64,000 nucleotides of DNA from Anthropogastromicrobium chipingensis_A (GTDB lineage: Bacteria; Bacillota; Clostridia; Lachnospirales; Lachnospiraceae), in NCBI GenBank assembly GCA_963605535.1, contig CAVCXB010000002.1, forward strand, positions 1-64,000. Reading direction: 5' to 3'. Of the stretch, positions 44,401 to 53,785 are shown piece after piece (positions within the stretch are counted from its first letter, which is position 1; the number at the start of each line of letters is the position of its first letter). Both the position numbers and the translations under genes were made by a program. Below the pieces are notes generated by a model, which was given only the letters and a program-made list of their open reading frames with translations, was not told where the DNA came from and searched no databases.

Positions 44401-44889
44401 GTGAGATTATTAGGACTCGACTATGGTTCCAAGACAGTGGGAGTGGCAGTCAGTGACCCGTTGGGGTATACTGCCCAGCCGTTAGAAACCATTACAAGAA
44501 AAGAGGAGAATAAACTGCGGCGCACACTTGCACGCATTGAGGAGCTGGCAAAGGAGTACCAGATCGAGAAGATCATTTTAGGACTTCCCGTCAACATGGA
44601 CGGAACAGCAGGAGAGCGAGCAGAGCTGGCGCTTGCGTTTAAAGCAATGCTGGAGCGCAGAACCGGGCTTGAGGTTATCATGCAGGATGAGCGGCTGACA
44701 ACAGTTGCAGCCGATGAGATCTTGCAGGAGTGCGGCATGCCGAAGGAAAAAAGAAAAACCGTGATTGATCAGGTAGCGGCGGGACTGATTTTGCAGGATT
44801 ATATGGAAAATTCTAAGAAAAATCAGGCACTTGCCGAGGCCGAGTCGGACACGGAAGCACAGCAAATAAATAAAACGAATAAAAATTAA
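44401..44889 (+). CDS. ruvX: Putative pre-16S rRNA nuclease / Holliday junction resolvase RuvX
   Basis: A 162-residue YqgF-family RNase H-fold nuclease. Active-site acids lie in GLDYGSKTVGVAVSDPLG (first Asp), ILGLPVNMDG and DERLTTVAADEIL, with the last Asp in DQVAAGLILQDYM. A GTG start at 44401 follows AGAGAG. The last 20 residues are a nonconserved Gln/Glu/Asn-rich tail. It is essential in several bacteria and matures the 5' end of 16S rRNA. The old resolvase name is kept only for the symbol. Confidence 0.92.
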   Translation: MRLLGLDYGSKTVGVAVSDPLGYTAQPLETITRKEENKLRRTLARIEELAKEYQIEKIILGLPVNMDGTAGERAELALAFKAMLERRTGLEVIMQDERLTTVAADEILQECGMPKEKRKTVIDQVAAGLILQDYMENSKKNQALAEAESDTEAQQINKTNKN

Positions 44890-44944
44890 AGCCTGGAAGT
44901 TATGAATAGCACAGCAGACTAGGGAAAAAGACTGGAGAAAGCGA

Positions 44945-45208
44945 ATGGAAGATAAGATCATTTTGACAGCAGACGATGGAACAGAAGCAGAGTTCTATGT
45001 GATTGAGGAGACAAGACTTGGCGGAAACGATTATCTGCTGGTGGCAGATTCGGATGATGAGGACGCAGAGTGCCTAATTTTAAAGGACACTTCACGCCCA
45101 GAGGATCCGGATGCCGTTTATGAGCTGGTTGAGGACGAGACCGAGCTTGACGCTGTTTCGAAAGTATTTGAAGAACTCCTTTCCGATGAAGATATCACCA
45201 TTGAATAA
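44945..45208 (+). CDS. DUF1292 domain-containing protein
   Basis: An 87-residue very acidic protein of the DUF1292 (YrzB) family. It has the signature IILTADDGTEAEFYVIEETRLGGNDYLLVADS and ends VFEELLSDEDITIE. The function is unknown, but the gene follows ruvX in most Firmicutes, as here, 55 bp downstream. The position is strong support for the call. Confidence 0.9.
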   Translation: MEDKIILTADDGTEAEFYVIEETRLGGNDYLLVADSDDEDAECLILKDTSRPEDPDAVYELVEDETELDAVSKVFEELLSDEDITIE

Positions 45209-45355
45209 CATCGCGTAAAAAGATAGAATCTGGACGTTTGGTGGTGGCGAGTGAATGAAGACTCCACAATCGTTATTATGATGAAACATTGGACAGAGAA
45301 GTTACGACAGAAGAAAGAGCTGTTTCATAAATGAACAGGGAAAAGGAGGTAAGGT

Positions 45356-47020
45356 TTGAGTACAGTTGAAACAAGTGTCAAGGTCATACCGTTAGGAGGT
45401 CTTGAGCAAATCGGAATGAATATGACGGTGTTTGAATATGGAGATAGCATCATCGTAGTAGACTGCGGTATGTCATTCCCGGGAGACGAGATGCTGGGAA
45501 TTGATATGGTCATTCCGGATATCACATATCTGAAACAGAACATTCACAAGGTGAAGGGTGTATTTATCACCCACGGTCATGAGGATCACATCGGCGCACT
45601 GCCGTTTTTCTTTAAGGAGATCAATGTTCCGCTGTATGGAACGAAGTTGACTCTCGGAATCATCGAGGGAAAATTAGAGGAGCACGGTATCACAAAGAGC
45701 GTGAAGAGAAAGGTAGTAAAGTACGGACAGACAGTACCGGCAGGAGATTTTAAAGTGGAATTTATCCGCACAAATCACAGTATTGTAGATGCAGCTGCAC
45801 TAGCGATTACGTCACCGGCAGGAACGATTGTCCACACTGGAGATTTTAAGATCGACTACACACCTGTATTTGGTGATATGGCGGATTTGCAGCGATTTGC
45901 AGAGTTGGGCAAGAAGGGAGTGCTGGCACTTCTTTGTGATAGTACGAATGCATTGCGACCGGGTTTTACAGCATCGGAGCGCACTGTTGGTCATACTTTT
46001 GAGACAATATTTGCCGAGCATACAAATCAGAGAATTATCATTGCAACATTCGCATCAAATGTAGACCGTGTGCAGCAGATCATTAATACTGCCTACAAGC
46101 ATGACAGAAAGGTTGTAGTAGAAGGACGAAGCATGGTCAATATTATTGGCAAAGCAAGTGAATTGGGCCGCATTAATATTCCGGAAGGAACATTGATCGA
46201 CATTGAGCTGCTTCGCAACTATCCGCCGGAAAAGACTGTTATCATCACGACCGGCAGCCAGGGTGAGTCTATGGCAGCATTGTCCCGTATGGCAGCAGCG
46301 ATCCACAGAAAGGTCAGCATCTGCCCCGGCGATCTGGTTGTTTTCTCTTCAAACCCAATTCCGGGAAATGAGAAGTCCGTATCCAAGGTTATCAACGAGC
46401 TGTCCATGTTGGGTGCAGAGGTTATTTATCAGGATACTCATGTATCCGGTCACGCATGTCAGGAAGAGATTAAGTTAATGTACTCACTGATTCGTCCAAA
46501 GTATTCCGTTCCGGTTCATGGAGAGTTTCGTCACAGAAAGGCACAGGCTGAGATTGCGGAATCTCTCGGAATTCCGAAGGACAATATTTTCATGATTCAG
46601 TCTGGTGATGTGCTGGAGCTGAGTGAGGAGAGTGCGCTTGTTACAGGACAGGTAACGCATGGAGGTATTCTCGTAGACGGACTCGGTGTCGGTGATGTTG
46701 GAAATATCGTTTTGCGTGACCGTCAGAATTTGTCACAGGACGGCATCATTATCGTTGTGCTGACGTTAGAGCGTTATACCAACAACCTTCTTGCAGGACC
46801 GGACATCGTATCGAGAGGCTTTGTCTATATCCGTGAGTCTGAGAACCTGATGATTGAGGCCCAGCAGGTCGTAGAGGATGCGGTATTTGACTGTCTGGAT
46901 CACAAGATTTCCGACTGGTCTAAGATCAAGAATGAGATTCGTGACAGCTTGAGCAACTACCTGTGGAAGAAGATGAAGCGCAGTCCGATGATCCTTCCAA
47001 TCATCATGGAAGTGGAGTAA
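45356..47020 (+). CDS. rnjA: Ribonuclease J
   Basis: A 554-residue metallo-beta-lactamase/beta-CASP ribonuclease with 5'-3' exo- and endonuclease activity, central to mRNA decay in Firmicutes. The zinc motif HGHEDH is at 73-78, with later zinc ligands in HTGDFKID and PVHGEFRH. The beta-CASP region has TTGSQGESMAALSRMA and SSNPIPGNE. Start TTG 45356 follows an ideal AAAAGGAGG. A TTG codon with such a site may tune expression. The gap upstream (45209-45355) shows nothing else clear. trmR begins 4 bp after the stop. Confidence 0.94.
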   Translation: MSTVETSVKVIPLGGLEQIGMNMTVFEYGDSIIVVDCGMSFPGDEMLGIDMVIPDITYLKQNIHKVKGVFITHGHEDHIGALPFFFKEINVPLYGTKLTLGIIEGKLEEHGITKSVKRKVVKYGQTVPAGDFKVEFIRTNHSIVDAAALAITSPAGTIVHTGDFKIDYTPVFGDMADLQRFAELGKKGVLALLCDSTNALRPGFTASERTVGHTFETIFAEHTNQRIIIATFASNVDRVQQIINTAYKHDRKVVVEGRSMVNIIGKASELGRINIPEGTLIDIELLRNYPPEKTVIITTGSQGESMAALSRMAAAIHRKVSICPGDLVVFSSNPIPGNEKSVSKVINELSMLGAEVIYQDTHVSGHACQEEIKLMYSLIRPKYSVPVHGEFRHRKAQAEIAESLGIPKDNIFMIQSGDVLELSEESALVTGQVTHGGILVDGLGVGDVGNIVLRDRQNLSQDGIIIVVLTLERYTNNLLAGPDIVSRGFVYIRESENLMIEAQQVVEDAVFDCLDHKISDWSKIKNEIRDSLSNYLWKKMKRSPMILPIIMEVE

Positions 47021-47024
47021 TTCA

Positions 47025-47681
47025 ATGTTTGATTTTGAGCGGGCAACCGATTATATTCGCTCTCTGGAACTCCCAGGGAGCGCTCTGAGTGAAGAAATCC
47101 AAAGAGACGCGCTGGCAGGAGACGTGCCGATTATTCGGCCGGAGACTGCCAGTTTTCTGCTCTTTTTAATCCGTCTGAAACGGCCGCTTTCCATCCTCGA
47201 GGTGGGTACGGCGGTAGGCTATTCCGCGATTCGCATGAGTGAGGTCATGCCAAAGGATGCGAAAATTACGACGATTGAGAAGTATCCGCCGCGCATCGAG
47301 GAAGCCAAGCGCAATTTTGCTCGGGCACCAAGAGGCTGTGACATCACATTGCTTGAGGGCGATGCAGCCGAACTTTTAAAGACACTGGACAAGCCGTATG
47401 ATTTGATCTTTATGGATGCGGCGAAGGGTCAGTATATTCATTTCCTTCCGGATGTGCTGCGGCTTCTGTCACCGGATGGACTTTTGTTTTCAGACAATGT
47501 GCTTCAGGACGGTGATGTTTTGGAGTCCAGATTTGCGGTGACGAGACGCAACCGCACGATTCACAGCAGAATGCGAGAGTATCTGACACTGCTGACGCAT
47601 ACACCAGAGCTTACCACATCAGTCATTCCAATCGGAGACGGCGTCTCACTGACAATGAAGAAAAACACGGAGGAAATGTGA
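47025..47681 (+). CDS. trmR: tRNA 5-hydroxyuridine O-methyltransferase (TrmR-like)
   Basis: A 218-residue class I SAM-dependent O-methyltransferase. The motif ILEVGTAVGYSAIRMSEVMP binds SAM, TIEKYPPR is motif II, and IFMDAAKGQY and FSDNVLQDG supply the metal-binding acids of the cation-dependent family. In Bacillus the orthologous YrrM (TrmR) forms 5-methoxyuridine at tRNA position 34, using the hydroxyuridine made by the U32 proteins encoded next door. The same gene order here supports that role. GGAG overlaps the rnjA stop. Confidence 0.83.
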   Translation: MFDFERATDYIRSLELPGSALSEEIQRDALAGDVPIIRPETASFLLFLIRLKRPLSILEVGTAVGYSAIRMSEVMPKDAKITTIEKYPPRIEEAKRNFARAPRGCDITLLEGDAAELLKTLDKPYDLIFMDAAKGQYIHFLPDVLRLLSPDGLLFSDNVLQDGDVLESRFAVTRRNRTIHSRMREYLTLLTHTPELTTSVIPIGDGVSLTMKKNTEEM

Positions 47682-47682
47682 T

Positions 47683-48933
47683 ATGACAGCAAGAAAAAAG
47701 CCAGAGCTTTTGATTCCGGCGAGCAGTCTTGACGTATTAAAAACGGCTGTCACTTATGGGGCAGATGCGGTCTACATCGGCGGTGAGGCATTCGGTCTTC
47801 GGGCGAAGGCAAAGAATTTCAGCAAAGAGGATATGGCAGAGGGCATTCGTTTTGCTCATGTGCACGGTGTAAAAGTCTATGTGACGGTCAACATTTTGGC
47901 ACACAATGATGATTTGGACGGTGTGCGCATGTATTTTCGTGAGTTAAAGGAGATCGGACCAGATGCGTTGATTATCTCCGATCCGGGTGTTTTCATGATC
48001 GCAAAGGAGGAGCTTCCTCAAATGGAACTCCACATCAGCACCCAGGCGAACAACTGTAACTACGGCACCTATAATTTCTGGCATCAGCTTGGCGCAAAGC
48101 GCGTTGTTTCCGCAAGAGAGCTGTCTCTTTACGAGTTAAAGCAGATTCGCGAGCACATCCCAGATGATCTTGAGATCGAGACCTTTGTACACGGCGCGAT
48201 GTGTATTTCCTATTCGGGAAGATGCCTTCTGAGCAACTACATGGTCGGACGCGATGCGAACCAAGGTGCTTGTACGCATCCATGCCGCTGGAAGTATTCC
48301 ATTGTCGAGGAGACACGTCCGGGCGAGTATTATCCGGTCTATGAGAACGAGCGCGGTACCTACATCTTTAACTCAAAGGATCTGTGTATGATCGAGCATC
48401 TTCCAGATTTGATTGCTTGTGGTATCGACAGCTTAAAGGTCGAGGGTCGCATGAAGACGGCGCTGTATGTAGCGACCGTGGCACGCACCTACCGCAAGGC
48501 ACTTGACGATTACTTTGAGGATACGAAGAAATATGAGGCGAACATGGAATGGTACAAGGAAGAAATTGGAAAATGTACCTATCGCGAGTTTACGACTGGA
48601 TTTTTCTATGGAAAGCCAACACACGATGCACAGATTTACGACAGCAACACGTATGTAAAGAATTACACCTATCTGGGAACCGTAGAGTCGATTGACGAGA
48701 ACGGACGCAGCGTATTTGAGCAGAAAAATAAATTCAGTGTTGGCGAGACAATCGAGGTGATGAAGCCGGATGGACGAAACATTTCATTAAATGTCATCGG
48801 TATTTTTGATGAGGATGGCAATGCGCAGGAGAGCGCACCGCATCCAAAGCAGATGCTTCATGTTGCATTTGACAGTATGCCTGAGCCGCAGGATATTTTG
48901 CGACGTCAGGAAGTGGAGTGCGAAAAGCAGTGA
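47683..48933 (+). CDS. U32 family protein (TrhP-like, tRNA U34 hydroxylation)
   Basis: A 416-residue U32 'peptidase' family member. The N-terminal TIM-barrel-like domain has LLIPASSLDVLKTAVTYGADAVYIGG, ISTQANNCNYGT and the family signature ETFVHGAMCISYSGRCLLSNYM. Cysteines in GACTHPCRW and the later conserved cysteines may hold an iron-sulfur cluster. Such proteins, with prephenate, carry out tRNA U34 5-hydroxylation (TrhP). It follows trmR by one base, so product and methylating enzyme are coupled. No classical protease motif is evident. Confidence 0.87.
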   Translation: MTARKKPELLIPASSLDVLKTAVTYGADAVYIGGEAFGLRAKAKNFSKEDMAEGIRFAHVHGVKVYVTVNILAHNDDLDGVRMYFRELKEIGPDALIISDPGVFMIAKEELPQMELHISTQANNCNYGTYNFWHQLGAKRVVSARELSLYELKQIREHIPDDLEIETFVHGAMCISYSGRCLLSNYMVGRDANQGACTHPCRWKYSIVEETRPGEYYPVYENERGTYIFNSKDLCMIEHLPDLIACGIDSLKVEGRMKTALYVATVARTYRKALDDYFEDTKKYEANMEWYKEEIGKCTYREFTTGFFYGKPTHDAQIYDSNTYVKNYTYLGTVESIDENGRSVFEQKNKFSVGETIEVMKPDGRNISLNVIGIFDEDGNAQESAPHPKQMLHVAFDSMPEPQDILRRQEVECEKQ

Positions 48934-48950
48934 CGGAAAGGCAGAAGAAA

Positions 48951-51854
48951 ATGGATTTGACAAAAGTACCGCAGTATGAACTGATTGAACATCATTATGT
49001 GAAGGAGCTTGAGAGCGAGGGCTATCTGATGCGCCATAAAAAGACAGGCGCACGCATTTTTGTGCTGGAAAATGATGATAATAACAAGGTATTTAATATC
49101 GCATTTCGCACCGTGCCAACGGACAGCACCGGTGTCGCACACATCATTGAACACACTGTTTTGTGCGGTTCCGACAAATATCCGGTCAAGGATCCGTTTG
49201 TGGAGCTGGCAAAGGGATCGCTTAATACATTTTTAAATGCAATGACCTATTCGGACAAGACGATGTTTCCGCTCGCAAGCACGAACGACAAGGACTTCTT
49301 TAATCTGATGTCCGTCTACATGGACGGTGTTTTTCATCCAAACATCACAAAGGAGCGCAAGATCTTCGAGCAGGAGGGCTGGCACTACGAGATGGAAAGC
49401 CCGGACGGTGAACTGACGTATAATGGTGTCGTTTACAATGAGATGAAGGGTGCCTTTTCGAGTGCCGATGAGGTGCTTGGCCGTCATGTGCAGGAAGCAC
49501 TTTATCCGGATACGACCTATGCGTTTGAGTCGGGCGGCGATCCGGATTGCATTCCGGATCTGACCTATGAGGATTATCTGGTATTTTATCAGAAATATTA
49601 TCACCCGTCCAACAGCTACATTTATCTGTATGGCGATCTCGATATGGCAGAAGCGCTGAACTGGATGGACCGCGAGTATTTGAGCCACTATGAAAAGCAG
49701 GAGATTGACTCCACAATCGCACCGCAGAAGCCATTTGATGCGATGAAGCAGATTGAGTTTTCCTATGCGGCATCGGAGGACGATGACGAGGGTACCTATT
49801 TTACGTGGTCAAAGGTTGTATCCAATGCGCTTGACCGCGAGAAAGATCTGGCATTTCAGGTGCTGGAGTATGTACTTCTTGACGCGCCGGGTGCGCCGTT
49901 AAAGCAGGCACTGCTGGATGCAGGTATTGGCGTGGATATTTACGGCGGCTTTGAGGATGGTATTTTGCAGCCGTCCTTCGAGGTGACGGCAAAGGGCGCA
50001 GCGCCAGAGCAGCGAGACGCCTTTGTTCAGACGATTGAAACGACATTAAAGAAGCTTGCCACAGATGGTTTAAATAAACGCTCTCTCCTTGCTGGTTTGA
50101 ACAGCTTACAGTTTCGCTTAAAGGAGGGTGACTTTGGCCGTTGGCCGAAGGGACTGATGTACGGTCTGGATCTGTTTGACAGCTGGCTGTACGATGACAA
50201 TGCCGCATTTTTGCTTCTTGAGACACAGGAGACGATGGAGGAACTTTACAAAAAGGCAGAGGGTAATTATTTTGAACAGCTGATTACCGATTGCCTGATT
50301 GACAATACCTTTGGTGTTGTGGCAATGGCAGTTCCGCAGGTGGGTCTTGATGCAGAGAATGAAAAGAAAGTGGCCGAGAAGCTTCGCGCCTACAAAGAAA
50401 CACTCTCAAAAGAGGAAATCGAGGCGATTGTGCGCCACACGAAGGAATTAAAAGAGTATCAGGAGACACCGAGCACAAAGGAAGAACTCGAGACGGTTCC
50501 GATGCTGACACGCGCCGATATCAAGCGCGAGGTACTTCCACTGTACAACGAGGAACGTAGTATTGGCGGCATTCCGGTATTGTTCCATGAGATGCCCACA
50601 AAGGAGATCGGTTATCTGGAGCTTGTGTTTGATGCTGATTTTGCATCGCTTTCGGAGCTCCCCTATCTGTCACTGTTAAAACAGATCTTAGGTGTGGTTG
50701 GGGCTGGACCATACAGCTACACGGAGCTGATGGATGAGGTCAATATCCACACTGGCGGCATTGATCCGGGCTTTGTTGTGCTTCAGCCGGAGAACGGTCA
50801 TCCGATGGTGCGCTTTTCTTTCCGCATGAAGGCATTTTATAACGAGCTTGAGACGGCGATTCGCTTAACCAAAGAAATGATGTATGCGTCTGATCTGGCA
50901 AACGAGAAGCGTCTATACGAGATTATTGGCGAGACACGCTCCCAGCTTTACGAGCGCTTAAAGAGTGCCGGACACAATACGGCAATCAAACGTGCATCGT
51001 CCTACCACAGCGAGTCGGGTTATCTAAATGAACTGATGACGGGTATTTCGTTCTATGAATTCTTAAATGATCTGTATGAGCATTTTGAGGAGCGAAAGAG
51101 TACGATTATTGAAATGCTAAAATCCATCAGTCATCGCTTATTCAACAAAGAGGCGATGCTCGTCAGCTTTACCGCAGACGAGAAGGGCTTTGAGATGCTT
51201 ACAGGCGCGATGAATGCACTGATTCCAGAGATGCCAGATGAAGTCTTTCAGAAGGCTGAGTGGCATATGCCGCTGGAAAAGAAAAACGAGGGTATCTGCT
51301 GTGCATCTCAGATTCAGTTCGTTGCCAGAACGGGAAATTATAAGGATGCAGGGCTGCCATTTCAGGGTTCACTTCTCGTTTTGCAAAACATATTGAACTA
51401 TGATTATCTGTGGATTCGCCTGCGTGTAAAGGGCGGCGCTTACGGCTGCATGTCCGGCATGGGACGCGATGGTGACTGCTACATGGTATCGTATCTGGAT
51501 CCGAAGCTGGCAGAGTCCAATGAAGTGTATGAGCAGCTTCCGGCCTATCTGGAGAGCTTCGAGCAGGACGAGCGCAGCATGGATCGTTTCGTGATCGGTG
51601 CGATCAGTGAAATGGACATTCCGAAGAATCCGGCGGCACTCGGCGTTCGCGGATTGACCGCATACTTAAGCGGCATCACAAGAGAGCAGCTGCAGAAGGA
51701 GCGCGATGAGGTGCTTCAGACAACGGCAGCGGATATTCGTGCACTGGTGCCGTATGCGAAGGCGGTGCTCGGTGAAAACTGTCTGTGCGTCGTTGGAAAT
51801 GAGAACAAGATTAAAGAGAATCGCGCGCTGTTTGCAAATGTGCGATCTTTATAA
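48951..51854 (+). CDS. M16C (presequence protease-like) zinc metallopeptidase
   Basis: A 967-residue insulinase-family protease. The inverted zinc motif HIIEH is at 64-68, with the third ligand in EQEGWHYEME. The two halves typical of M16C single-chain enzymes are present: an active N-terminal half and an inactive C-terminal half with RLRVKGGAYGCMSGMGRDG (the R/Y residues that bind substrate). There is no signal peptide, so it degrades peptides in the cytosol. ATG 48951 is chosen because GGAAAGG lies upstream; an ORF extension from 48918 overlaps the U32 gene. Acidic codons and codon use match the neighbours. Confidence 0.9.
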   Translation: MDLTKVPQYELIEHHYVKELESEGYLMRHKKTGARIFVLENDDNNKVFNIAFRTVPTDSTGVAHIIEHTVLCGSDKYPVKDPFVELAKGSLNTFLNAMTYSDKTMFPLASTNDKDFFNLMSVYMDGVFHPNITKERKIFEQEGWHYEMESPDGELTYNGVVYNEMKGAFSSADEVLGRHVQEALYPDTTYAFESGGDPDCIPDLTYEDYLVFYQKYYHPSNSYIYLYGDLDMAEALNWMDREYLSHYEKQEIDSTIAPQKPFDAMKQIEFSYAASEDDDEGTYFTWSKVVSNALDREKDLAFQVLEYVLLDAPGAPLKQALLDAGIGVDIYGGFEDGILQPSFEVTAKGAAPEQRDAFVQTIETTLKKLATDGLNKRSLLAGLNSLQFRLKEGDFGRWPKGLMYGLDLFDSWLYDDNAAFLLLETQETMEELYKKAEGNYFEQLITDCLIDNTFGVVAMAVPQVGLDAENEKKVAEKLRAYKETLSKEEIEAIVRHTKELKEYQETPSTKEELETVPMLTRADIKREVLPLYNEERSIGGIPVLFHEMPTKEIGYLELVFDADFASLSELPYLSLLKQILGVVGAGPYSYTELMDEVNIHTGGIDPGFVVLQPENGHPMVRFSFRMKAFYNELETAIRLTKEMMYASDLANEKRLYEIIGETRSQLYERLKSAGHNTAIKRASSYHSESGYLNELMTGISFYEFLNDLYEHFEERKSTIIEMLKSISHRLFNKEAMLVSFTADEKGFEMLTGAMNALIPEMPDEVFQKAEWHMPLEKKNEGICCASQIQFVARTGNYKDAGLPFQGSLLVLQNILNYDYLWIRLRVKGGAYGCMSGMGRDGDCYMVSYLDPKLAESNEVYEQLPAYLESFEQDERSMDRFVIGAISEMDIPKNPAALGVRGLTAYLSGITREQLQKERDEVLQTTAADIRALVPYAKAVLGENCLCVVGNENKIKENRALFANVRSL

Positions 51855-51865
51855 GTTTTATCATA

Positions 51866-51904
51866 GTTCATGGGGGAAGGTTACGAGACGCCCACTCGGT
51901 GAAC
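51866..51904. repeat. AGTTCA/GGACGCC-like palindrome, copy 3 (degenerate)
   Basis: GTTCA (51866-51870) and TGAAC (51900-51904) close a stem holding GGGGG and GAGACGCCC. It resembles the copies at 41989 and 43879, but only the ends and the GACGCCC core are kept. Like them it directly follows a gene. Confidence 0.35.
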
Positions 51905-51934
51905 ATCAGCTAACAATTTTTAGAAAGAGGAAAT

Positions 51935-52840
51935 ATGGAAAAACAGAAAAAATCAGGCTTTATTGCACTGGTCGGACGCCCGAACGTAGGAAAGTCCACA
52001 CTGATGAATCATCTGATCGGACAGAAGATCGCGATCACATCAAGAAAGCCACAGACAACAAGAAATCAGATTCGTACCGTTTACACAGACGAGCGTGGTC
52101 AGGCCGTTTTTCTGGATACGCCGGGCATCCATAAGGCGCAGAATCGTCTGGGAACGTATATGGTAGAGGTTGCGCAGAAGACCTTCTCACAGGCCGATAT
52201 TGTTATGTGGCTTGTTGAGCCGACTACCTTTATCGGAAGAGGCGAGCAGGAGATTGCAAAGAAGCTGCGCCAGTTAAAGTGTCCGGTCTTTCTGATTGTC
52301 AACAAAACCGATACCGTAAAGAAGGAAGCCGTGGCAGAGTGTATCAAAGCATATCGCCAGATCGTGGATTTTGATGAAGTCGTAGCCGTTTCTGCCCTTC
52401 GAAGTGTCAACACGGATATGCTGCTGGACACGGTATTTCGTTATCTGCCATATGGCCCGATGTATTACGATGAGGATACCGTCACCGATCAGCCGATGCG
52501 CCAGATCGCAGCCGAGATGATTCGTGAGAAGGCACTCAGACGTCTTCAGGAGGAGATTCCACACGGTATCGCTGTCACAATCGAGACGATGAAAGAGCGT
52601 CCGGACGGTTCTGTGATGGACATCGAGGCCTCTATCATCTGTGAGCGCGAGTCTCATAAGGGAATCATCATCGGAAAGGGCGGCTCGATGTTAAAGGCCA
52701 TCGGAAGCGATGCGCGCCGCGATATCGAGGATATGCTGGAGATGAAGGTTAATTTAAAGCTGTTTGTTAAGGTGCGTAAGGATTGGCGGGACAGTGATCT
52801 TTATATGAAGAATTTCGGTTATCACGAGGACGAGCAGTAA
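51935..52840 (+). CDS. era: GTPase Era
   Basis: A 301-residue ribosome-associated GTPase needed for 30S maturation. The G1 motif GRPNVGKST is at about 14-22, G3 is DTPGIHK and G4 NKTD. The C-terminal KH domain contains GIIIGKGGSMLKAIGSDARRDIEDML and binds the 3' end of 16S rRNA. Length and order are normal. AGAGGA precedes the ATG. recO follows 24 bp downstream, the usual era-recO pair. Confidence 0.97.
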   Translation: MEKQKKSGFIALVGRPNVGKSTLMNHLIGQKIAITSRKPQTTRNQIRTVYTDERGQAVFLDTPGIHKAQNRLGTYMVEVAQKTFSQADIVMWLVEPTTFIGRGEQEIAKKLRQLKCPVFLIVNKTDTVKKEAVAECIKAYRQIVDFDEVVAVSALRSVNTDMLLDTVFRYLPYGPMYYDEDTVTDQPMRQIAAEMIREKALRRLQEEIPHGIAVTIETMKERPDGSVMDIEASIICERESHKGIIIGKGGSMLKAIGSDARRDIEDMLEMKVNLKLFVKVRKDWRDSDLYMKNFGYHEDEQ

Positions 52841-52864
52841 GCAAAATCAGGGAAAGGAAAACGA

Positions 52865-53641
52865 ATGGATACAGTAACGGTGAGCGGAATGGTACTGTCT
52901 GCCATGCCAATCGGCGAATATGACAGGCGAATTGTGCTTCTGACGACGGATTTGGGGCGCATCAGTGCATTTGTGCGGGGCGCGAGACGTCCAAACAGCT
53001 CCCTGCTTGCCGCGGCGCGTCCATTTTCGATGGGAGAATTTTCGCTGCATGCGGGCCGGGACTCGTATACAGTGCAGTCTGCTTCGATAAAGGAATATTT
53101 CGAGGCAATCAATGCTGATGTTACAAAGATGGCCTACGGCTGCTATTTTCTGGAGGCGGCAGGCTTTGTCTCGGAGGAAAATGATGATGCAAAGGAATTG
53201 CTAAATCTGCTCTATTTTTCCTTAAAGGCGCTGGAAAAACAGGCCATTCCGGATGAACTGGTGCGTCTGATCTACGAGATTCGCCTGTTTACTGTGATGG
53301 GTGTGTATCCACAAGTATTTGAGTGCAGAACTTGCGGCAGCAGACTTACGAAGGGCTGGCTGTCTGTAGAGCGTGGAAATTGCATCTGCGAGGGCTGTGC
53401 GAATGCAAAGCGTGATACACAGACATATCAGCGTGTCTATTTGGATGCGTCTGCTATGTATACGCTTCAGTATATTCTGACGGCGCCGCTTGGAAAGCTG
53501 TATACCTTCTGCGTGGAAAAGCCGGTGCAGCAGACGCTTTATGAGTTGACGGCAAAATGGTGCAAGCGATATCTGCCGAGAGAGTTTAAATCATTAACAG
53601 TGTTGGAAGAAATGCGAAGGTTTGAAGGCACGGCATTGTGA
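52865..53641 (+). CDS. recO: DNA repair protein RecO
   Basis: A 258-residue recombination mediator that helps load RecA in the RecFOR pathway. The N-terminal OB fold (SGMVLSAMPIGEYDRRIVLLTTDLGRISAFVRGARR) is followed by a helical domain with a four-cysteine zinc site CRTCGSRL...CICEGC. The length and era-recO context are typical. GGAAAGGAAAA lies upstream of ATG 52865. Confidence 0.93.
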   Translation: MDTVTVSGMVLSAMPIGEYDRRIVLLTTDLGRISAFVRGARRPNSSLLAAARPFSMGEFSLHAGRDSYTVQSASIKEYFEAINADVTKMAYGCYFLEAAGFVSEENDDAKELLNLLYFSLKALEKQAIPDELVRLIYEIRLFTVMGVYPQVFECRTCGSRLTKGWLSVERGNCICEGCANAKRDTQTYQRVYLDASAMYTLQYILTAPLGKLYTFCVEKPVQQTLYELTAKWCKRYLPREFKSLTVLEEMRRFEGTAL

Positions 53642-53701
53642 AACGAGCAGAATGCCGATACTTTTGTAAAGAAATGTTAATGAAATCGGAAGATTTTGTA
53701 C

Positions 53702-53730
53702 TTGAAATATTCGCAAAGATACCATAGAAT
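53702..53730 (+). promoter_or_regulatory. Promoter of the lipoprotein gene
   Basis: TTGAAA (53702-53707) and TAGAAT (53725-53730) with an exact 17-bp spacer. A small stem CTGCC/GGCAG lies downstream at about 53748-53764, just before the ribosome binding site. Confidence 0.6.
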
Positions 53731-53785
53731 GTATAGAAGGTAAGTCTCTGCCGAAAAGAGGCAGTAAATGAGAGGAAAGAAACGT

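Noticed and set aside
44256..44456. 66-codon ORF across the 15-bp repeats
   Set aside because: TTG start without a ribosome binding site and overlap with the ruvX start; openness is explained by the repeat unit being a multiple of three.
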